Shown: positions 45,905-56,773, counted from the first letter of the stretch. The stretch: DNA of 64,000 bases from an uncultured Prevotella sp. (GCA_927910885.1 CAKMOD010000072.1:1-64000); one strand, 5' to 3'. Notes: generated by a model from the sequence alone, not told the origin. Program-made: numbers and translations.

Positions 45905-47572
45905 ATGAAATCTGACATCGAAATTGCACGTTCATGTAACATGAAGCCAATAGAGGAAGTAGCAGCTACGGTCGGTATTCCAGCTGATGCTTTGGAGCAT
46001 TATGGTAAGTATATGGCGAAAGTTCCTCTTTCGCTAATAAATGAAGAGCGAGTTGCTTGCAACCGCCTTATTCTTGTTAGTTCAATCTCTCCTACCCGTG
46101 CTGGTATTGGTAAAACTACAGTTAGTATTGGTTTGTCAATGGCGTTAAACCGCATAGGTAAGCGTTCTGTTCTTGCCCTACGAGAGCCAAGTCTTGGTCC
46201 TTGCTTTGGAATGAAGGGCGGTGCTGCTGGTGGTGGATACGCTCAGGTTGTACCAATGGAGAAGATTAACCTCCACTTTACTGGTGACTTCCATGCTATT
46301 ACGAGTGCACACAATATGATTGCAGCCTTGCTTGATAACTATATTTATCAGCATCGCAGCGAAGGATTTACATTAAAACAAATTCTTTGGAGGCGTGTCT
46401 TGGACGTAAATGATCGTAGTCTTCGTAACATCGTTACAGGACTTGGAGCGTCTACTGATGGTCTACCAACACAGTCTGGCTTTGATATTACGCCAGCAAG
46501 TGAGATTATGGCAGCATTGTGTCTTGCCGACAGTGAGCAAGACCTTCGTCGTCGTATTGAGAATATGGTTTTGGGTATCACTTTTGACGATAAACCGTTT
46601 AGAGTACGCGATCTTGGTGTAGCTGGTGCAATAACAGTTCTGTTAATGGATGCTATTAAGCCAAATCTTGTTCAGACACTTGAGGGAACACCAGCCTTTG
46701 TTCATGGTGGACCATTTGCGAATATCGCCCATGGCTGTAACAGTTTAGTTGCAACTAAGATGGCTATGTCATTGAGTGATTACGCTATTACTGAGGCAGG
46801 ATTCGGTGCAGACCTTGGTGCAGAGAAGTTCTTGGATATCAAGTGTCGTAAAGCAGAAATCCATCCTCGTGCTACAGTTCTTGTTTCAACTTTACGTGGT
46901 TTGAAGATGCATGGTGGCCTTGTTGATGGTGCATCACATGAGCAAGAGCGTCAAGCACTTGTGGACGGCTTTGCTAATCTTGATCGTCATGTTGAGAATA
47001 TGCAACGCTTTGGTCAGCCTGTGATTGTTACACTGAACCGATATGGTGATGATACAGAGGAAGAAATCGCACTTCTCGCTGAACATTGTAAGATGTTGGG
47101 CGTAGGCTTTGCAGAAAACAATGTGTTCTTGAAAGGTGGCGAAGGTGCTGAAGATCTGGCTCGTCTCGTTGTTGAAACAATTGATAAGCAAGGGGCAAAG
47201 GATATCAAGATGACTTATGCTGATAAGGATAGTATTGAAGAGAAAGTAAATAAGATTGCTAAAAATATCTATGGTGCTCGCTCTGTTATCCTTAATAAGT
47301 CTGCTCAAAATAAACTTGCACGCATTAAATCATGGGGAATGGATAAGTTCCCTGTCTGCATTGCTAAGACACAATTCTCATTCAGCGAAGACCCTAAGCA
47401 GGTGGGTGTAGCAAAGAATTTTGATATCACCATTCGTGACTTTGTTATCAATGGAGGTTCAGAGATGATTGTTGCTATTGCTGGTGAGATTATGCGTATG
47501 CCAGGTTTACCTAAGGTTCCTCAAGCTGAAAAGATAGATATTGTTCGTGGTCAGATAGAAGGTTTGGCTTAA
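45905..47572 (+). CDS. fhs: Formate--tetrahydrofolate ligase
   Basis: Makes 10-formyl-THF from formate, ATP and THF. 555 residues, the usual bacterial length. P-loop [16 protein letters not shown] at about 59-74. [36 protein letters not shown] in two conserved blocks, and the [13 protein letters not shown] stretch, are diagnostic. It has its own promoter and terminator. With FtcD/FchA it provides two routes into the one-carbon pool that feeds the purine enzymes. Confidence 0.96.
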   Translation: MKSDIEIARSCNMKPIEEVAATVGIPADALEHYGKYMAKVPLSLINEERVACNRLILVSSISPTRAGIGKTTVSIGLSMALNRIGKRSVLALREPSLGPCFGMKGGAAGGGYAQVVPMEKINLHFTGDFHAITSAHNMIAALLDNYIYQHRSEGFTLKQILWRRVLDVNDRSLRNIVTGLGASTDGLPTQSGFDITPASEIMAALCLADSEQDLRRRIENMVLGITFDDKPFRVRDLGVAGAITVLLMDAIKPNLVQTLEGTPAFVHGGPFANIAHGCNSLVATKMAMSLSDYAITEAGFGADLGAEKFLDIKCRKAEIHPRATVLVSTLRGLKMHGGLVDGASHEQERQALVDGFANLDRHVENMQRFGQPVIVTLNRYGDDTEEEIALLAEHCKMLGVGFAENNVFLKGGEGAEDLARLVVETIDKQGAKDIKMTYADKDSIEEKVNKIAKNIYGARSVILNKSAQNKLARIKSWGMDKFPVCIAKTQFSFSEDPKQVGVAKNFDITIRDFVINGGSEMIVAIAGEIMRMPGLPKVPQAEKIDIVRGQIEGLA

Positions 47573-47601
47573 CAAATATCATTAGTTTCGATTAATTCAC
47601 A

Positions 47602-47645
47602 ACTTGTCCAGTTTTATAGGAGCATCCTATACATCCTGGACAAGT
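47602..47645 (+). terminator. Terminator of fhs
   Basis: ACTTGTCCAG / CTGGACAAGT, with an inner hairpin ATAGG/CCTAT, then TTTCCTCTT. Confidence 0.8.
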
Positions 47646-47706
47646 TTCCTCTTGACACAAGATATTTCTATTATCAGATAAAACTTAGGCTGTTAACGAA
47701 AGCATT

Positions 47707-48141
47707 ATGAAAAAAAAGACAATACTACTAATCTTCTTTTCTGTTATCCTTATTGGTGCAATTATTTGGTGTGTCAATGCACCTTACCGTGAGGTAAATT
47801 TAAATGATAACTTACAGACAATTCAGAAATCAGAAACTTGTATCTCTGTCCATGAATTATATAAGGATAAAGAATGGGATACGATGATTGTTATTAAGCC
47901 TTATGATAATCATACTGCTTCTGATGAGAAAATAGATATGGGCTATGCTGGAGATAGAGATGCTATCCTTGATAATACTTTATTCGATAGTATCTGTACG
48001 CTTCTCTTTATAAAAGATAACAAGCTTGTTGCCTTTTCAAGCATTTATCGTAATGTAATCGATTTTAATTCACTGGGCAAAACAACCTATAACGGCACAG
48101 ACAAAATTCGTATTATTAATAAAATTGCAACAGATTGCTGA
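47707..48141 (+). CDS. Signal-anchored small protein, unknown function
   Basis: 144 residues. One N-terminal hydrophobic helix (about 5-24, TILLIFFSVILIGAIIWCV) acts as an anchor or uncleaved signal. The remaining ~115 residues look like a small mixed alpha/beta domain outside the cytoplasm. I recognise no family. It is convergent with the second GH25 gene, with only 18 bp between the stops. Confidence 0.65.
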   Translation: MKKKTILLIFFSVILIGAIIWCVNAPYREVNLNDNLQTIQKSETCISVHELYKDKEWDTMIVIKPYDNHTASDEKIDMGYAGDRDAILDNTLFDSICTLLFIKDNKLVAFSSIYRNVIDFNSLGKTTYNGTDKIRIINKIATDC

Positions 48142-48159
48142 TTTAATCGGAACAATCTT

Positions 48160-48951
48160 TTATTTTGGCATCTTGAAATCATCTACGGATACACCTTCAC
48201 GTAGCTGGTTAATGTCTACGTATGTCCATATTCCACGCACTCTTCCACGCTTACTTGACTGCCATATATCATATTTTGTGTCAGGTAGTTGTGGAGGAAG
48301 ATTATAGTTTGCAATGAATAATCGGTAACGGTTAAACTCTGGATAGAGGTTCAGATGATAATAAGCTTCATTGGTGTAAATCATTGGAGAATGTCCTGTT
48401 CGTTCCTTAATTAATCGGATAAATTCTGCAAGATTCTTCTGAATGATGTCACGTTTCCAATTACGTGTTCCATCCTTTTCTATGTCAACAAGTAGTAATA
48501 AGTCTTGCTGACTAAGGTCTATATTAGCAAGAAAATTGTCTACCTGACGCTCCATGGAGGTTCGATAAGTCAGAAAGTGGTAAGAGCCTACTAATAAGCC
48601 TCTTTCTTTTGCTGCCTTAAAGTTCTTCTTATATAGTGGGTCGACGATAGAACTACCCTCTGTAGCTTTAATATAGACAAAACGTAGTTGCGGATTCTCT
48701 TCCACCAACTCATCCCAATGTATCTTCCCTTGATGGCGTGAAATGTCAAGTCCATCAAAGTCTTTAGTGTATGGCCCTTTGGTCATATCACGATAAGGCC
48801 ATTGGTCACTGACTACAGAGCGAGGTTTGCGCCATGGTTTCAGGTCGATGATAAGAATAACTATCAGTACCGCTAAAGCAGCACAGACCCACCACCAAAT
48901 ACTATATTTATTGCGCGTTTGCTTTTTGCGCCTACGTTTACGCTTTATCAT
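48160..48951 (-). CDS. GH25 lysozyme-like muramidase (second of two)
   Basis: 263 residues. A very basic N-terminus (KRKRRRKKQTRNK) precedes one membrane helix (about 17-40), so it is membrane-anchored rather than secreted. The catalytic domain is GLDISRHQGKIHWDEL, FVYIKATEGSS, GSYHFLTYR, LLLVDIEKDGTRNW with the acidic pair, and DIWQSSKRGRVRGI. It shares the whole GH25 core with 36986-37699 and is evidently a paralogue. The difference in anchoring suggests different sites of action. Confidence 0.9.
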   Translation of the reverse strand: MIKRKRRRKKQTRNKYSIWWWVCAALAVLIVILIIDLKPWRKPRSVVSDQWPYRDMTKGPYTKDFDGLDISRHQGKIHWDELVEENPQLRFVYIKATEGSSIVDPLYKKNFKAAKERGLLVGSYHFLTYRTSMERQVDNFLANIDLSQQDLLLLVDIEKDGTRNWKRDIIQKNLAEFIRLIKERTGHSPMIYTNEAYYHLNLYPEFNRYRLFIANYNLPPQLPDTKYDIWQSSKRGRVRGIWTYVDINQLREGVSVDDFKMPK

Positions 48952-49209
48952 TTATTGTTTTAATTTATTGAGTCTGTATGGATTATTAAGCTTATTAGCG
49001 GCGATAAGCCTAATTAATATGCTTTTTAAAGACTTAAAATCATCACAAAGGTAAACATTCTTTTTCAATGCTACAAATTGCTTATACCGCAAAAACAGCA
49101 TGATTTCATCGACTTTTAGTAGTAAAAGACTATTGTTAGGTATAGTAGTTGTTCATTCCAAACTTTATATATTAAATGTTAAAGTGTTGTATATCAGGAA
49201 TATTTTTTG

Positions 49210-49218
49210 TAACTTTGC
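49210..49218 (+). promoter_or_regulatory. -7 promoter element, long structured leader
   Basis: TAACTTTGC, 108 bp upstream of the ATG at 49326. The leader holds a hairpin (GGCGTG 49238-49243 with CACGCC 49269-49274), a small hairpin TAGAG/CTCTA, and a 16-codon ORF at 49228-49278. Confidence 0.6.
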
Positions 49219-49325
49219 AGCGTTAATATGAAACTGAGGCGTGGTGATAACTCATTCTCACATAAGAACACGCCGTAGAGAGTAGCTCTATTGACTTACT
49301 CTTCCAAGGTTTCGGAAATTTTTTA

Positions 49326-49745
49326 ATGATGAGAATTTTAAAAGTAGTAAGTATTTGTTTCTTAATGATTTTTGCTTCACATGTTGAAGTGTCTGCCAAA
49401 AATGGTGGCTTTGATTGGGAACCAGTAATGAATGCAATCATTCAAATCGAAAGCAAGGGTAATCCTGCAGCCGTAAATGGTCCTTATGTTGGTGTACTTC
49501 AGATTTCTCCTATTTTGGTAAAGGAGTGTAACAACATTCTGAAAAGTACTGGTAGCAGTAAGCGTTATTCACTGTCTGATCGTTTTAATGCTACAAAGTC
49601 AAAGGAAATGTTTGTGATTATCCAGAGTTTCCACAATCCATTGAACAGTGTTGAGAAAGCTATCCGCTTATGGAGCGGTGGTATTCGATACAATGTTGCA
49701 AAGACACAAGCTTATTTTCGCAAAGTAATGCGTCACATGAACTAA
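49326..49745 (+). CDS. Small secreted SLT/lysozyme-like protein
   Basis: 139 residues with a signal peptide (LKVVSICFLMIFASHVEVSA). The mature part opens DWEPVMNAIIQIESKGNPAAVNG...VGVLQISPILVKECN, which resembles the transglycosylase SLT pattern: catalytic Glu in QIESKGN and a GVLQI-type GLMQI motif. The ~115-residue domain is at the lower size limit of SLT folds. Enzymatic activity is likely but unproven. Its long leader and separate promoter suggest regulated expression. Confidence 0.7.
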   Translation: MMRILKVVSICFLMIFASHVEVSAKNGGFDWEPVMNAIIQIESKGNPAAVNGPYVGVLQISPILVKECNNILKSTGSSKRYSLSDRFNATKSKEMFVIIQSFHNPLNSVEKAIRLWSGGIRYNVAKTQAYFRKVMRHMN

Positions 49746-49778
49746 TAAGCACAACAATTATTTAAGAATCCTCTTATT

Positions 49779-49821
49779 AAAAGTCCGGCTATCCCTTCCT
49801 TGGACAGATAACTGGACTTTT
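49779..49821 (+). terminator. Terminator after the SLT-like gene
   Basis: AAAAGTCC / GGACTTTT with inner pairing (ATC/GAT), then TCCTTTT. Confidence 0.75.
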
Positions 49822-49846
49822 CCTTTTATATCTCTTTCTTTTTTCT

Positions 49847-49855
49847 TAATTTTGC
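49847..49855 (+). promoter_or_regulatory. -7 promoter element for the SGNH gene
   Basis: TAATTTTGC, 65 bp upstream of the ATG at 49920. Confidence 0.55.
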
Positions 49856-49919
49856 AGTAAGAATAGTTAAGATTATTACTAAGTATTCTGATGGTTTGAT
49901 ATGTTATTCAAGTGTTTAT

Positions 49920-50600
49920 ATGAAGAAAAAACTATTATTTTGCCTCTTTCTTTTTGTTACCACCCTATCAATACAAGCTCAGAACGTTACGTATCGCGGC
50001 TCAAAACACTATAATATTAAAGTGAATCAATTTAAGCAAGAGGGCTCTTTGCCAGATAATGCTATTGTCATGTTGGGCGATAGTCATTCTGAATATGGAA
50101 AAGACTGGAATCGCTTCTTTCCTAATGCAAGAAAGATTATTAATAGGGGGATTATTGGGGATGATAGTCGAGGGATTTCTAATCGATTAAATCAGATTTT
50201 GCCTTATAAACCAAGTAAAATATTCTTTGAGTGTGGAACTAATGATTTAAGCCATGGATGGACGGTTGAGCGCACTTTTCAGGGCGTTATTAACGTCATT
50301 GAGTCAATTCGTAAAACGTGTCCACAAACTAAACTTTATGTTCAAAGTCTTTTACCCTTAAATGAAAAAGTTGGTGTTTGGAAACTACTTAAAGGTAAGG
50401 ATGATATGATTATTCAGTTAAATGAAAAGTTGAAGAACTATTGTAGTGCTAATAAGCTTGTATTTATAGACTTATATACCCCCCTTTTAGGTGCTAACGC
50501 TAATGAAATGCACCCTGATTATTGTCGTGATGGACTTCATCTTACGAATAAAGGTTATGAGGTATGGGCAAATATTATTCGTTCATATATTAATGAATAA
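49920..50600 (+). CDS. Secreted SGNH/GDSL-family hydrolase
   Basis: 226 residues from the ATG at 49920, which begins a clean signal peptide (MKKKLLFCLFLFVTTLSIQAQ). The earlier in-frame ATG at 49896 spoils it. SGNH blocks are visible: I VMLGDSHSE (Ser nucleophile), II NRGIIGDDSRG, III FFECGTNDL, and V YCRDGLHLTNKGYEVWA with the catalytic Asp and His. Substrate is probably an O-acetylated carbohydrate or lipid ester. It is preceded by its own -7 element and followed by repeat copy 7. Confidence 0.87.
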   Translation: MKKKLLFCLFLFVTTLSIQAQNVTYRGSKHYNIKVNQFKQEGSLPDNAIVMLGDSHSEYGKDWNRFFPNARKIINRGIIGDDSRGISNRLNQILPYKPSKIFFECGTNDLSHGWTVERTFQGVINVIESIRKTCPQTKLYVQSLLPLNEKVGVWKLLKGKDDMIIQLNEKLKNYCSANKLVFIDLYTPLLGANANEMHPDYCRDGLHLTNKGYEVWANIIRSYINE

Positions 50601-50721
50601 TCTCAGCTTTTCTTTATTTAAGCACTTACAATTTTGACGGGATAGAGTCTAAATGATATGCTAATCAACTTTTATATTTGTTGTTGATAAGCATTCTATT
50701 TGTAAAATAAAATCGTATCTT

Positions 50722-50831
50722 CAAAAGTAAAAGATGCTCTTTTGCGTTTGAAAAGATGTCCAATTGGCTTTTAAAAGATGCCCTTTTACAATGTTACTAA
50801 CGCCCTTTTGGATTCCAATTAAGCACCTTTT
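50722..50831 (-). repeat. Family A 22-bp array, copy 7
   Basis: On the minus strand, units start at 50831, 50809, 50787, 50765 and 50743, each exactly 22 bp. Unit 1 AAAAGGTGCTTAATTGG, unit 2 AAAAGGGCGTTAGTAAC, unit 3 AAAAGGGCATCTTTTAAAAG, unit 4 AATTGGACATCTTTTC, unit 5 AAAAGAGCATCTTTTAC. The flank GTAACTAACCGATTATCAAG lies above 50848. It occupies the convergent SGNH-dnaB gap. Confidence 0.92.
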
Positions 50832-50981
50832 AAAAAGGGTTTTTACAACTACTTGATAATCGGTTAGTTACAATAATAAAAAAATAACGGCTATTTTGAC
50901 CTTAAATAAGGTTTAATAGACGTTATTTTGTAATGAAATTTCGTATGATTTATTTATCTTTGAATGATTACCTTACACACT

Positions 50982-52502
50982 TTAGAAAGGTGCTCTCATA
51001 TCTCCTGTTGGATATGGTGGAATAGGTTCATCATTCATTTTACTGCCAATAATCTCACCACCCAATGGATCGTCAGGTATTGGTGCGGCCATGTCGACAT
51101 CTTCTGGGTTAGCAAAGCGAGTGTATTCACCACGGAAGTTGAGTAGCACATCACCTGTTGCACCCTTACGGTGCTTAGCAATAATAATCTGAGCCATACC
51201 GTGAAGGTCGTTACCATGATCATCTTGTAGGATGTGGTAATACTCTGGGCGATGCACAAAGAGTACCATATCGGCATCCTGCTCAATGGCACCAGACTCA
51301 CGCAAGTCACTTAGCTGTGGACGTTTACCCTCACGTGGGTCACGCTGTTCAACTGCACGGCTTAACTGTGATAGTGCCAATATCGGAATATTCAGCTCTT
51401 TTGCAAGTCCTTTTAATGAGCGGCTAATCGTAGAAACCTCTTCCTGACGGCTGCTGAAGCGCATACCATTCGCATTCATCAACTGCAAGTAGTCAATCAT
51501 GAGAACTTCTATATTGTGTTCACGTACCAATCGGCGCGCTTTTGTTCGAAGTTCGAAGATAGAGAGACCAGGTGTGTCATCAACATAGATAGGTGCACCC
51601 TGCATCTTTCGTATATTAGAATCGAAACGCTCCCACTCATCAGGAGTGAGCTGACCGTTGAGAATCTTATTACCCGGTACAGAACATACGTTTGAAATCA
51701 AACGGTTGACAAGCTGTACGTTGTTCATCTCAAGAGAGAAGAATGCTATAGGTTTACGATAGTCAACGGCTATATTTTTAGCAATACTAAGTGCAAATGA
51801 GGTCTTACCCATGGCTGGACGTCCAGCAATAATAATCAAGTCGGATGCCTGCCAACCTGCTGTAATCTTATCTAAGTCATGGAAACCACTTGGTACACCA
51901 GTTAAACTACCTTTGTTGTTTGCAGCCTTGAGAAGCAGTTGATGAGCCTGCTCAACGACAGTATCAATTTGCACATAATCTTGTAGCATATTTTTCTGAG
52001 AAATCTCAAACAAAGTACCCTCAGCTTTTTGCATCAACTCATCAACATCGACGGTTTCATCGAAGGCATCAGTCTCAATCATTGAGGCAAACTGAATAAG
52101 TTGGCGTGCTAAGTATTTCTGTGCAAGAATATGTGCGTGATAGGTGATATTCGCAGAAGAAGCAACCTTGGAACTAAGTTCCACGACATAAGCAGGACCA
52201 CCTATATCTTCAAGTGTTCCCTTATGACGGAGTTCCTCAACCACAGTCATGATGTCTACAGGTCTCTCCTTTAGGTTCAAGGATTGTATAGCTTCGTAAA
52301 TTTTCTCGTGGCGAGAATCATAAAATGTTTCTGGTTTAATGATTTCAGAAACAACTGTAAAGGCGTCGCTATCAATCATAAGTGCACCTAAAACAACTTT
52401 CTCAATGTCAGTTGCCTGTGGCTGGAGGTGACCGAATGTCGTGTCAATAGGAGCCTGCTTGGTCCTACGACTGCTTTTATTGTTATTACTTCTTTCTGGC
52501 AT
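50982..52502 (-). CDS. dnaB: Replicative DNA helicase
   Basis: Hexameric 5'-3' helicase at the replication fork. 506 residues without intein. An extended polar N-terminus (about 1-30, RSNNNKSSRRTKQ) precedes the helical N-domain (QATDIEKVVLGALMIDSDAF). The RecA-like motor has Walker A IIAGRPAMGKTSFA near 228, Walker B VLMIDYLQLM, and the LALSQLSRAVEQR arginine-finger stretch. The promoter-like element at 52509-52517 lies only a few bases before the ATG, so the message may be almost leaderless. Confidence 0.96.
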   Translation of the reverse strand: MPERSNNNKSSRRTKQAPIDTTFGHLQPQATDIEKVVLGALMIDSDAFTVVSEIIKPETFYDSRHEKIYEAIQSLNLKERPVDIMTVVEELRHKGTLEDIGGPAYVVELSSKVASSANITYHAHILAQKYLARQLIQFASMIETDAFDETVDVDELMQKAEGTLFEISQKNMLQDYVQIDTVVEQAHQLLLKAANNKGSLTGVPSGFHDLDKITAGWQASDLIIIAGRPAMGKTSFALSIAKNIAVDYRKPIAFFSLEMNNVQLVNRLISNVCSVPGNKILNGQLTPDEWERFDSNIRKMQGAPIYVDDTPGLSIFELRTKARRLVREHNIEVLMIDYLQLMNANGMRFSSRQEEVSTISRSLKGLAKELNIPILALSQLSRAVEQRDPREGKRPQLSDLRESGAIEQDADMVLFVHRPEYYHILQDDHGNDLHGMAQIIIAKHRKGATGDVLLNFRGEYTRFANPEDVDMAAPIPDDPLGGEIIGSKMNDEPIPPYPTGDMRAPF

Positions 52503-52508
52503 ACGCTG

Positions 52509-52517
52509 GCAAAATTA
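52509..52517 (-). promoter_or_regulatory. -7-like element directly at the dnaB start
   Basis: Minus-strand TAATTTTGC, only 7-15 bp upstream of the dnaB ATG. The expected start of transcription falls within about 3 bases of the start codon. Confidence 0.45.
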
Positions 52518-52560
52518 CAAAAAATATTCCATTTCTAACATCAATCTTATAAGCTTTTAT

Positions 52561-52569
52561 TATCTTTGC
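52561..52569 (+). promoter_or_regulatory. -7 promoter element for ispE-addAB
   Basis: TATCTTTGC, 33 bp upstream of the ispE ATG. Confidence 0.75.
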
Positions 52570-52601
52570 AGAAAAGAATCTTTAAATTATAATTTTAGAC
52601 T

Positions 52602-53441
52602 ATGATTACTTTTCCTTGCTGCAAAATCAACCTCGGTTTAAATATTGTTGCAAAACGTCCTGATGGTTATCATGACCTTGAAACTGTCTTTTATCCAGTG
52701 CCTTTATGTGATGCTTTGGAAATAAAGAAGATGGATGAGGAGTTTCCCTCTCCTACTCCTATTGACCTAAAAGTGACAGGCAATGTCGTAGAATGTGATG
52801 AGAGTAAGAATTTGGTTGTTAAAGCTTATCATCTTCTTGCACAAGATTATAATCTTCCACGTATTCATGCTCATCTTGTTAAGCGTATTCCTATGCAAGC
52901 AGGACTTGGCGGTGGCTCTGCTGATGCCGCTTATATGATTCGGTTGCTTGACGAGCGTTTTCGTTTGAATATGGGGAATGCTGAGATGGAACGTTATGCA
53001 GCTAAATTAGGTGCTGACTGTGCGTTCTTTATTCGTTCTGAAATAGCTTATGCAACGGGAATTGGTGATGTGCTTGCACCTGCAGACAATGAGGAAAATA
53101 ATTTAGAAGGATATTATCTTGCATTGGTAAAACCTGATGTTGCTGTTTCAACTGCTGAAGCATACGCAGGTGTGACACCTAAGAAGCCAGTGAAAAGCTG
53201 TCGTGATATCGTTCGTCAACCGATTGATACATGGCGTTCTGAATTGTCAAATGATTTTGAGGCATCTATTTTTGCAAAACATCCTATATTGGCTGATGTT
53301 AAGGAAAAGCTATATAAGAATGGTGCTCTGTATGCACAGATGTCAGGTAGTGGTAGTACTATTTTTGGTATCTTTGGACAGAAACCAACAAACATAAAGG
53401 AACTCTTCCCAAATATGTTCACATATTGTGTCAGACTCTAA
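52602..53441 (+). CDS. ispE: 4-diphosphocytidyl-2-C-methyl-D-erythritol kinase
   Basis: GHMP kinase of the MEP isoprenoid pathway. 279 residues, the usual length. N-terminal CCKINLGLNIVAKRPDGYHDLETVFYP in two conserved blocks, ATP loop PMQAGLGGGSADAAY, and C-terminal YAQMSGSGSTIFGIF are diagnostic. The stop at 53441 lies 20 bp before the addA start, so both genes probably share a transcript. Confidence 0.95.
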   Translation: MITFPCCKINLGLNIVAKRPDGYHDLETVFYPVPLCDALEIKKMDEEFPSPTPIDLKVTGNVVECDESKNLVVKAYHLLAQDYNLPRIHAHLVKRIPMQAGLGGGSADAAYMIRLLDERFRLNMGNAEMERYAAKLGADCAFFIRSEIAYATGIGDVLAPADNEENNLEGYYLALVKPDVAVSTAEAYAGVTPKKPVKSCRDIVRQPIDTWRSELSNDFEASIFAKHPILADVKEKLYKNGALYAQMSGSGSTIFGIFGQKPTNIKELFPNMFTYCVRL

Positions 53442-53460
53442 CATCAATCTTTACTCATTC

Positions 53461-56400
53461 ATGATGGAAAAAGCATTAACGGTTTATAAAGCATCAGCAG
53501 GTTCAGGCAAGACATTTACATTAGCATCAGAATATATCACCTTAGTGGTAAAGAATCCACAAGATTATAAGAAGATTCTTGCCGTTACCTTTACTAATAA
53601 GGCAACGCAGGAAATGAAAACGCGTATTCTTTCCCAGCTATATGGTATTGCTCATAAGTTGCCAGACTCTCAGGCATATTATGAGCAAGTGTCACAGAAG
53701 ACAGGTTTCCCTGAACAAACGATTAGGGAGAATGCTGCTGAAGCTTTGTCGCTGCTTACTCACCATTATAATGAGTTTCGTGTACAGACGATTGATGCCT
53801 TCTTTCAATCTGTATTGCGTAATCTTGCTCGTGAATTGAACCTTACAGCTAACCTTCGTATTGACCTCAATGATGAGCAGGTTGAGGCGCAGGCTGTCGA
53901 TGAGTTGATTAATAGTCTGGAAGAGGGTGAAGAGGTTCTGAGTTGGATTCGCGATTATATCGATAAAAATATTGAAGATGATAAGGGGTGGAATGTCATT
54001 GGACAGATAAAGGATTTCGGAAAGAATATTTTTAAGGACTTCTATAAAGAGCATAAGGCTGAGCTTGATAATCGATTCCGTGAAGAGTCGTTTTTTGACG
54101 ATTTCATCACGGATTTGCGTAAGAGGCGTGCACACACTTTAAAGAATTTGAATGATCAAGCAAAGCAAATGCTACAGAAAATACGTGAAGCTAATGTGGA
54201 CGACCCAAGTTTATTCAACAACAAGTCAAGAGGAATATATCCATATATAGTTAAATTGGCAAGGGTACTCCATCAGATAATGATGCTCCCAATTATGTAA
54301 ATACGTGTATAGAAAATGTAACCAAGTGGCCAGCTGGTTCTTGTTCTGCAGATAAGAAAGCAACGATTATTGAACTTGCTTCAGCATCATTATGCAATGA
54401 TTTAAAACTCTTGGAAAAATATAGAATAGAAGGATGGAAGGAGTATCAATCTTGTAATTTAGTACTTAAACATCTTTCTCAACTTCGTCTTTTACATGCT
54501 ATTTCAGAGGCTGTTGATGAGATAAATAAAGACACGAACCGATTTATGCTAAGTAACACACAGTCATTATTTAGCACATTAATGAAAGATTCTGATACGC
54601 CTTTTGTTTTTGAGAAGATGGGAGCTTACTTGAAGCATATCATGATTGATGAGTTTCAAGATACGAGTACTATTCAATGGAACAATTTCCGCAAGCTACT
54701 TGATAACTGTATGGCACAAATAGAATCTCATAATCTTATTGTGGGTGATGTCAAACAGAGTATTTATCGATGGCGTCAAGGTGATTGGAAATTGCTAAAT
54801 AATATTGAGCATAACTTTTCTAAGGAACAAATAAAGATAGAACCGCTGGATACTAACTATCGCTCAGAAGAGAACATAATCCGATTTAATAATGCTTTCT
54901 TTACGCAGGCTGTTGTACAAACTGTTAAAGAGTTGGAGAGCGATAAGATAAAAGGTGCCAGCCAATTAATTGAAGCTTATAAGGAAATTGAGCAGAAACC
55001 GCGGAAAGATAATGGTAAGGGTTGTGTACGCATCAAGCTCTTTCGATATGATAAAGCTATAAGTGCAGAATATAAGGAGAACATTCTAAATGAACTAATA
55101 GATAATGTTCGTCAACTTTTAGAACATGGATATAAACAAAAGGATATTGCTATTCTTACACGCTCAAAGACTGTAATACCAGATATTGTAGATAAGTTTC
55201 AAAGTGAGTTTGGAACAGATGTAAGTCTTGTATCTGACGAGGCTTTTCAATTAGATGCTTCGTTAGCTGTTAATGTGATTATTGCTGCTCTACGATTGCT
55301 TACACATCCAGATGATAAATTAACAGAAAGCAAGTTGGTTAAGCTTTATCAGCAGCAAGTAATGCAGATAGATAAAGATAATAATGCATTGTTTGTTGAT
55401 GGAGGTAAAATTGAATTAAAGTCTTTCTTACCAAGTAGTTATGTTGATAAGTTTGAGTCTTTATTAAGATTATCTCTTGTTGATTTGGTTGATGAGATTT
55501 ATTCGCTTTTTAATCTTGGTAGTCTTGAAGGGCAGAGTGCATACGTATGTACATTCTATGATACACTAAATGAGTATTTGAGAGATCACCCAGCAGATAT
55601 TGACGATTTCATCGAAGAATGGGAAGACACGCTTTCAAGTAATACTATTCAAAGTGATGAAGTCGATGGAATACGCTTGATAACTATTCATAAGAGTAAA
55701 GGTCTTGAATATTATAACGTTCTGATTCCATTCTGTGATTGGGAGTTAGAAAAAACAATGGTAATACAATATGGTGTCCAGGAGATAATAAGGAGAAGCC
55801 TTATGGAGAATTACCGTTGATTCCGATAGATTTTTCCAAAAAGATGTTAGGTACTGTATTTGAAGATGATTACAAAGAGGAGCATCTTCAGAATACGGTT
55901 GATAATATGAATTTGCTTTATGTTGCCTTTACACGTGCTGGAAAGAATCTATTTATTACTGGCAAAAAGGCCTCTAAAAGCATTTTTACAAACCTGCAAA
56001 ATGGTAATACGGCAAAAGATCGTTCGCAGATTATACAATTAGTTATCGATGACCTTGCTAATGAATTAGATGGAGCAACGCTTGATGATGCTGGAGATAA
56101 GGAATCTATCAGTTTTGAGTTTGGTACTTTGACAGATTGTGAAGAGCGTGTAAAACAGGAGAAGTCTACGGAGAATCCTTTTGAACTTACACCAAAGACG
56201 CATAAGTTGAAGATAGAGACATTCCCCCACCCTGTCAGCTTCCGACAGAGTAATAAGAGTCATGACTTTATCAATGGCGAAGATATTGCCCCTTCAGATA
56301 CAAATCGTTATATAAAGGTTGGAAATATACTTCATCAACTCTTCTCTACTATTCTTACTGAGGATGATATTGAACCTCGCTTGAAAGAGTTAGAGCAAGA

Positions 56401-56773
56401 GGGAGTTATCTATAATGATGAGGTTACATCAAGAGAACTTCAAAACAAGATTGGCAATGCTCTGAAGAATGAAAAAGTGAAAGATTGGTTTAGTTCACGA
56501 TGGAAACTGTTTAATGAATGTACCATTCTTGACTATGATAAGGAGAGTGGAGATATTTATGAACATCGTCCTGACCGTGTAATGACCGATGGTAAGGAGA
56601 TAATTGTGGTAGATTTCAAGTTTGGTAAACCACGAGAAGAATATCATGAGCAAGTACAACGCTACATGAGTTTGCTTATGCGTATGGGCTATGAGAAGGT
56701 GTCTGGTTATATTTGGTATGTCGTTAGAAACGAGATCGTACCAACTCCTTTTCTCCCATTAAAGGGCGAATAG
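53461..56773 (+). pseudogene. addA: AddA/RecB-like UvrD-family helicase, two frameshifts
   Basis: Would be the helicase-nuclease partner of the next gene in AddAB double-strand break repair. Three frames carry it: 53461-54300 (Walker A VYKASAGSGKTFTLA, FTNKATQEMK, FRVQTIDAFF), about 54255-55820 (HIMIDEFQDTSTIQW, VGDVKQSIYRWRQGDW, LDTNYRSEENI, ITIHKSKGLEY) and about 55750-56773 (MNLLYVAFTRAGKNL, then a PD-(D/E)xK nuclease module with EHRPDRVM and IIVVDFKFG). One A is missing from AAA at 54253-54255, and one A from the six-A run at 55750-55755. Repair gives about 1,100 residues, the family size. The flanking addB is intact. Confidence 0.85.
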
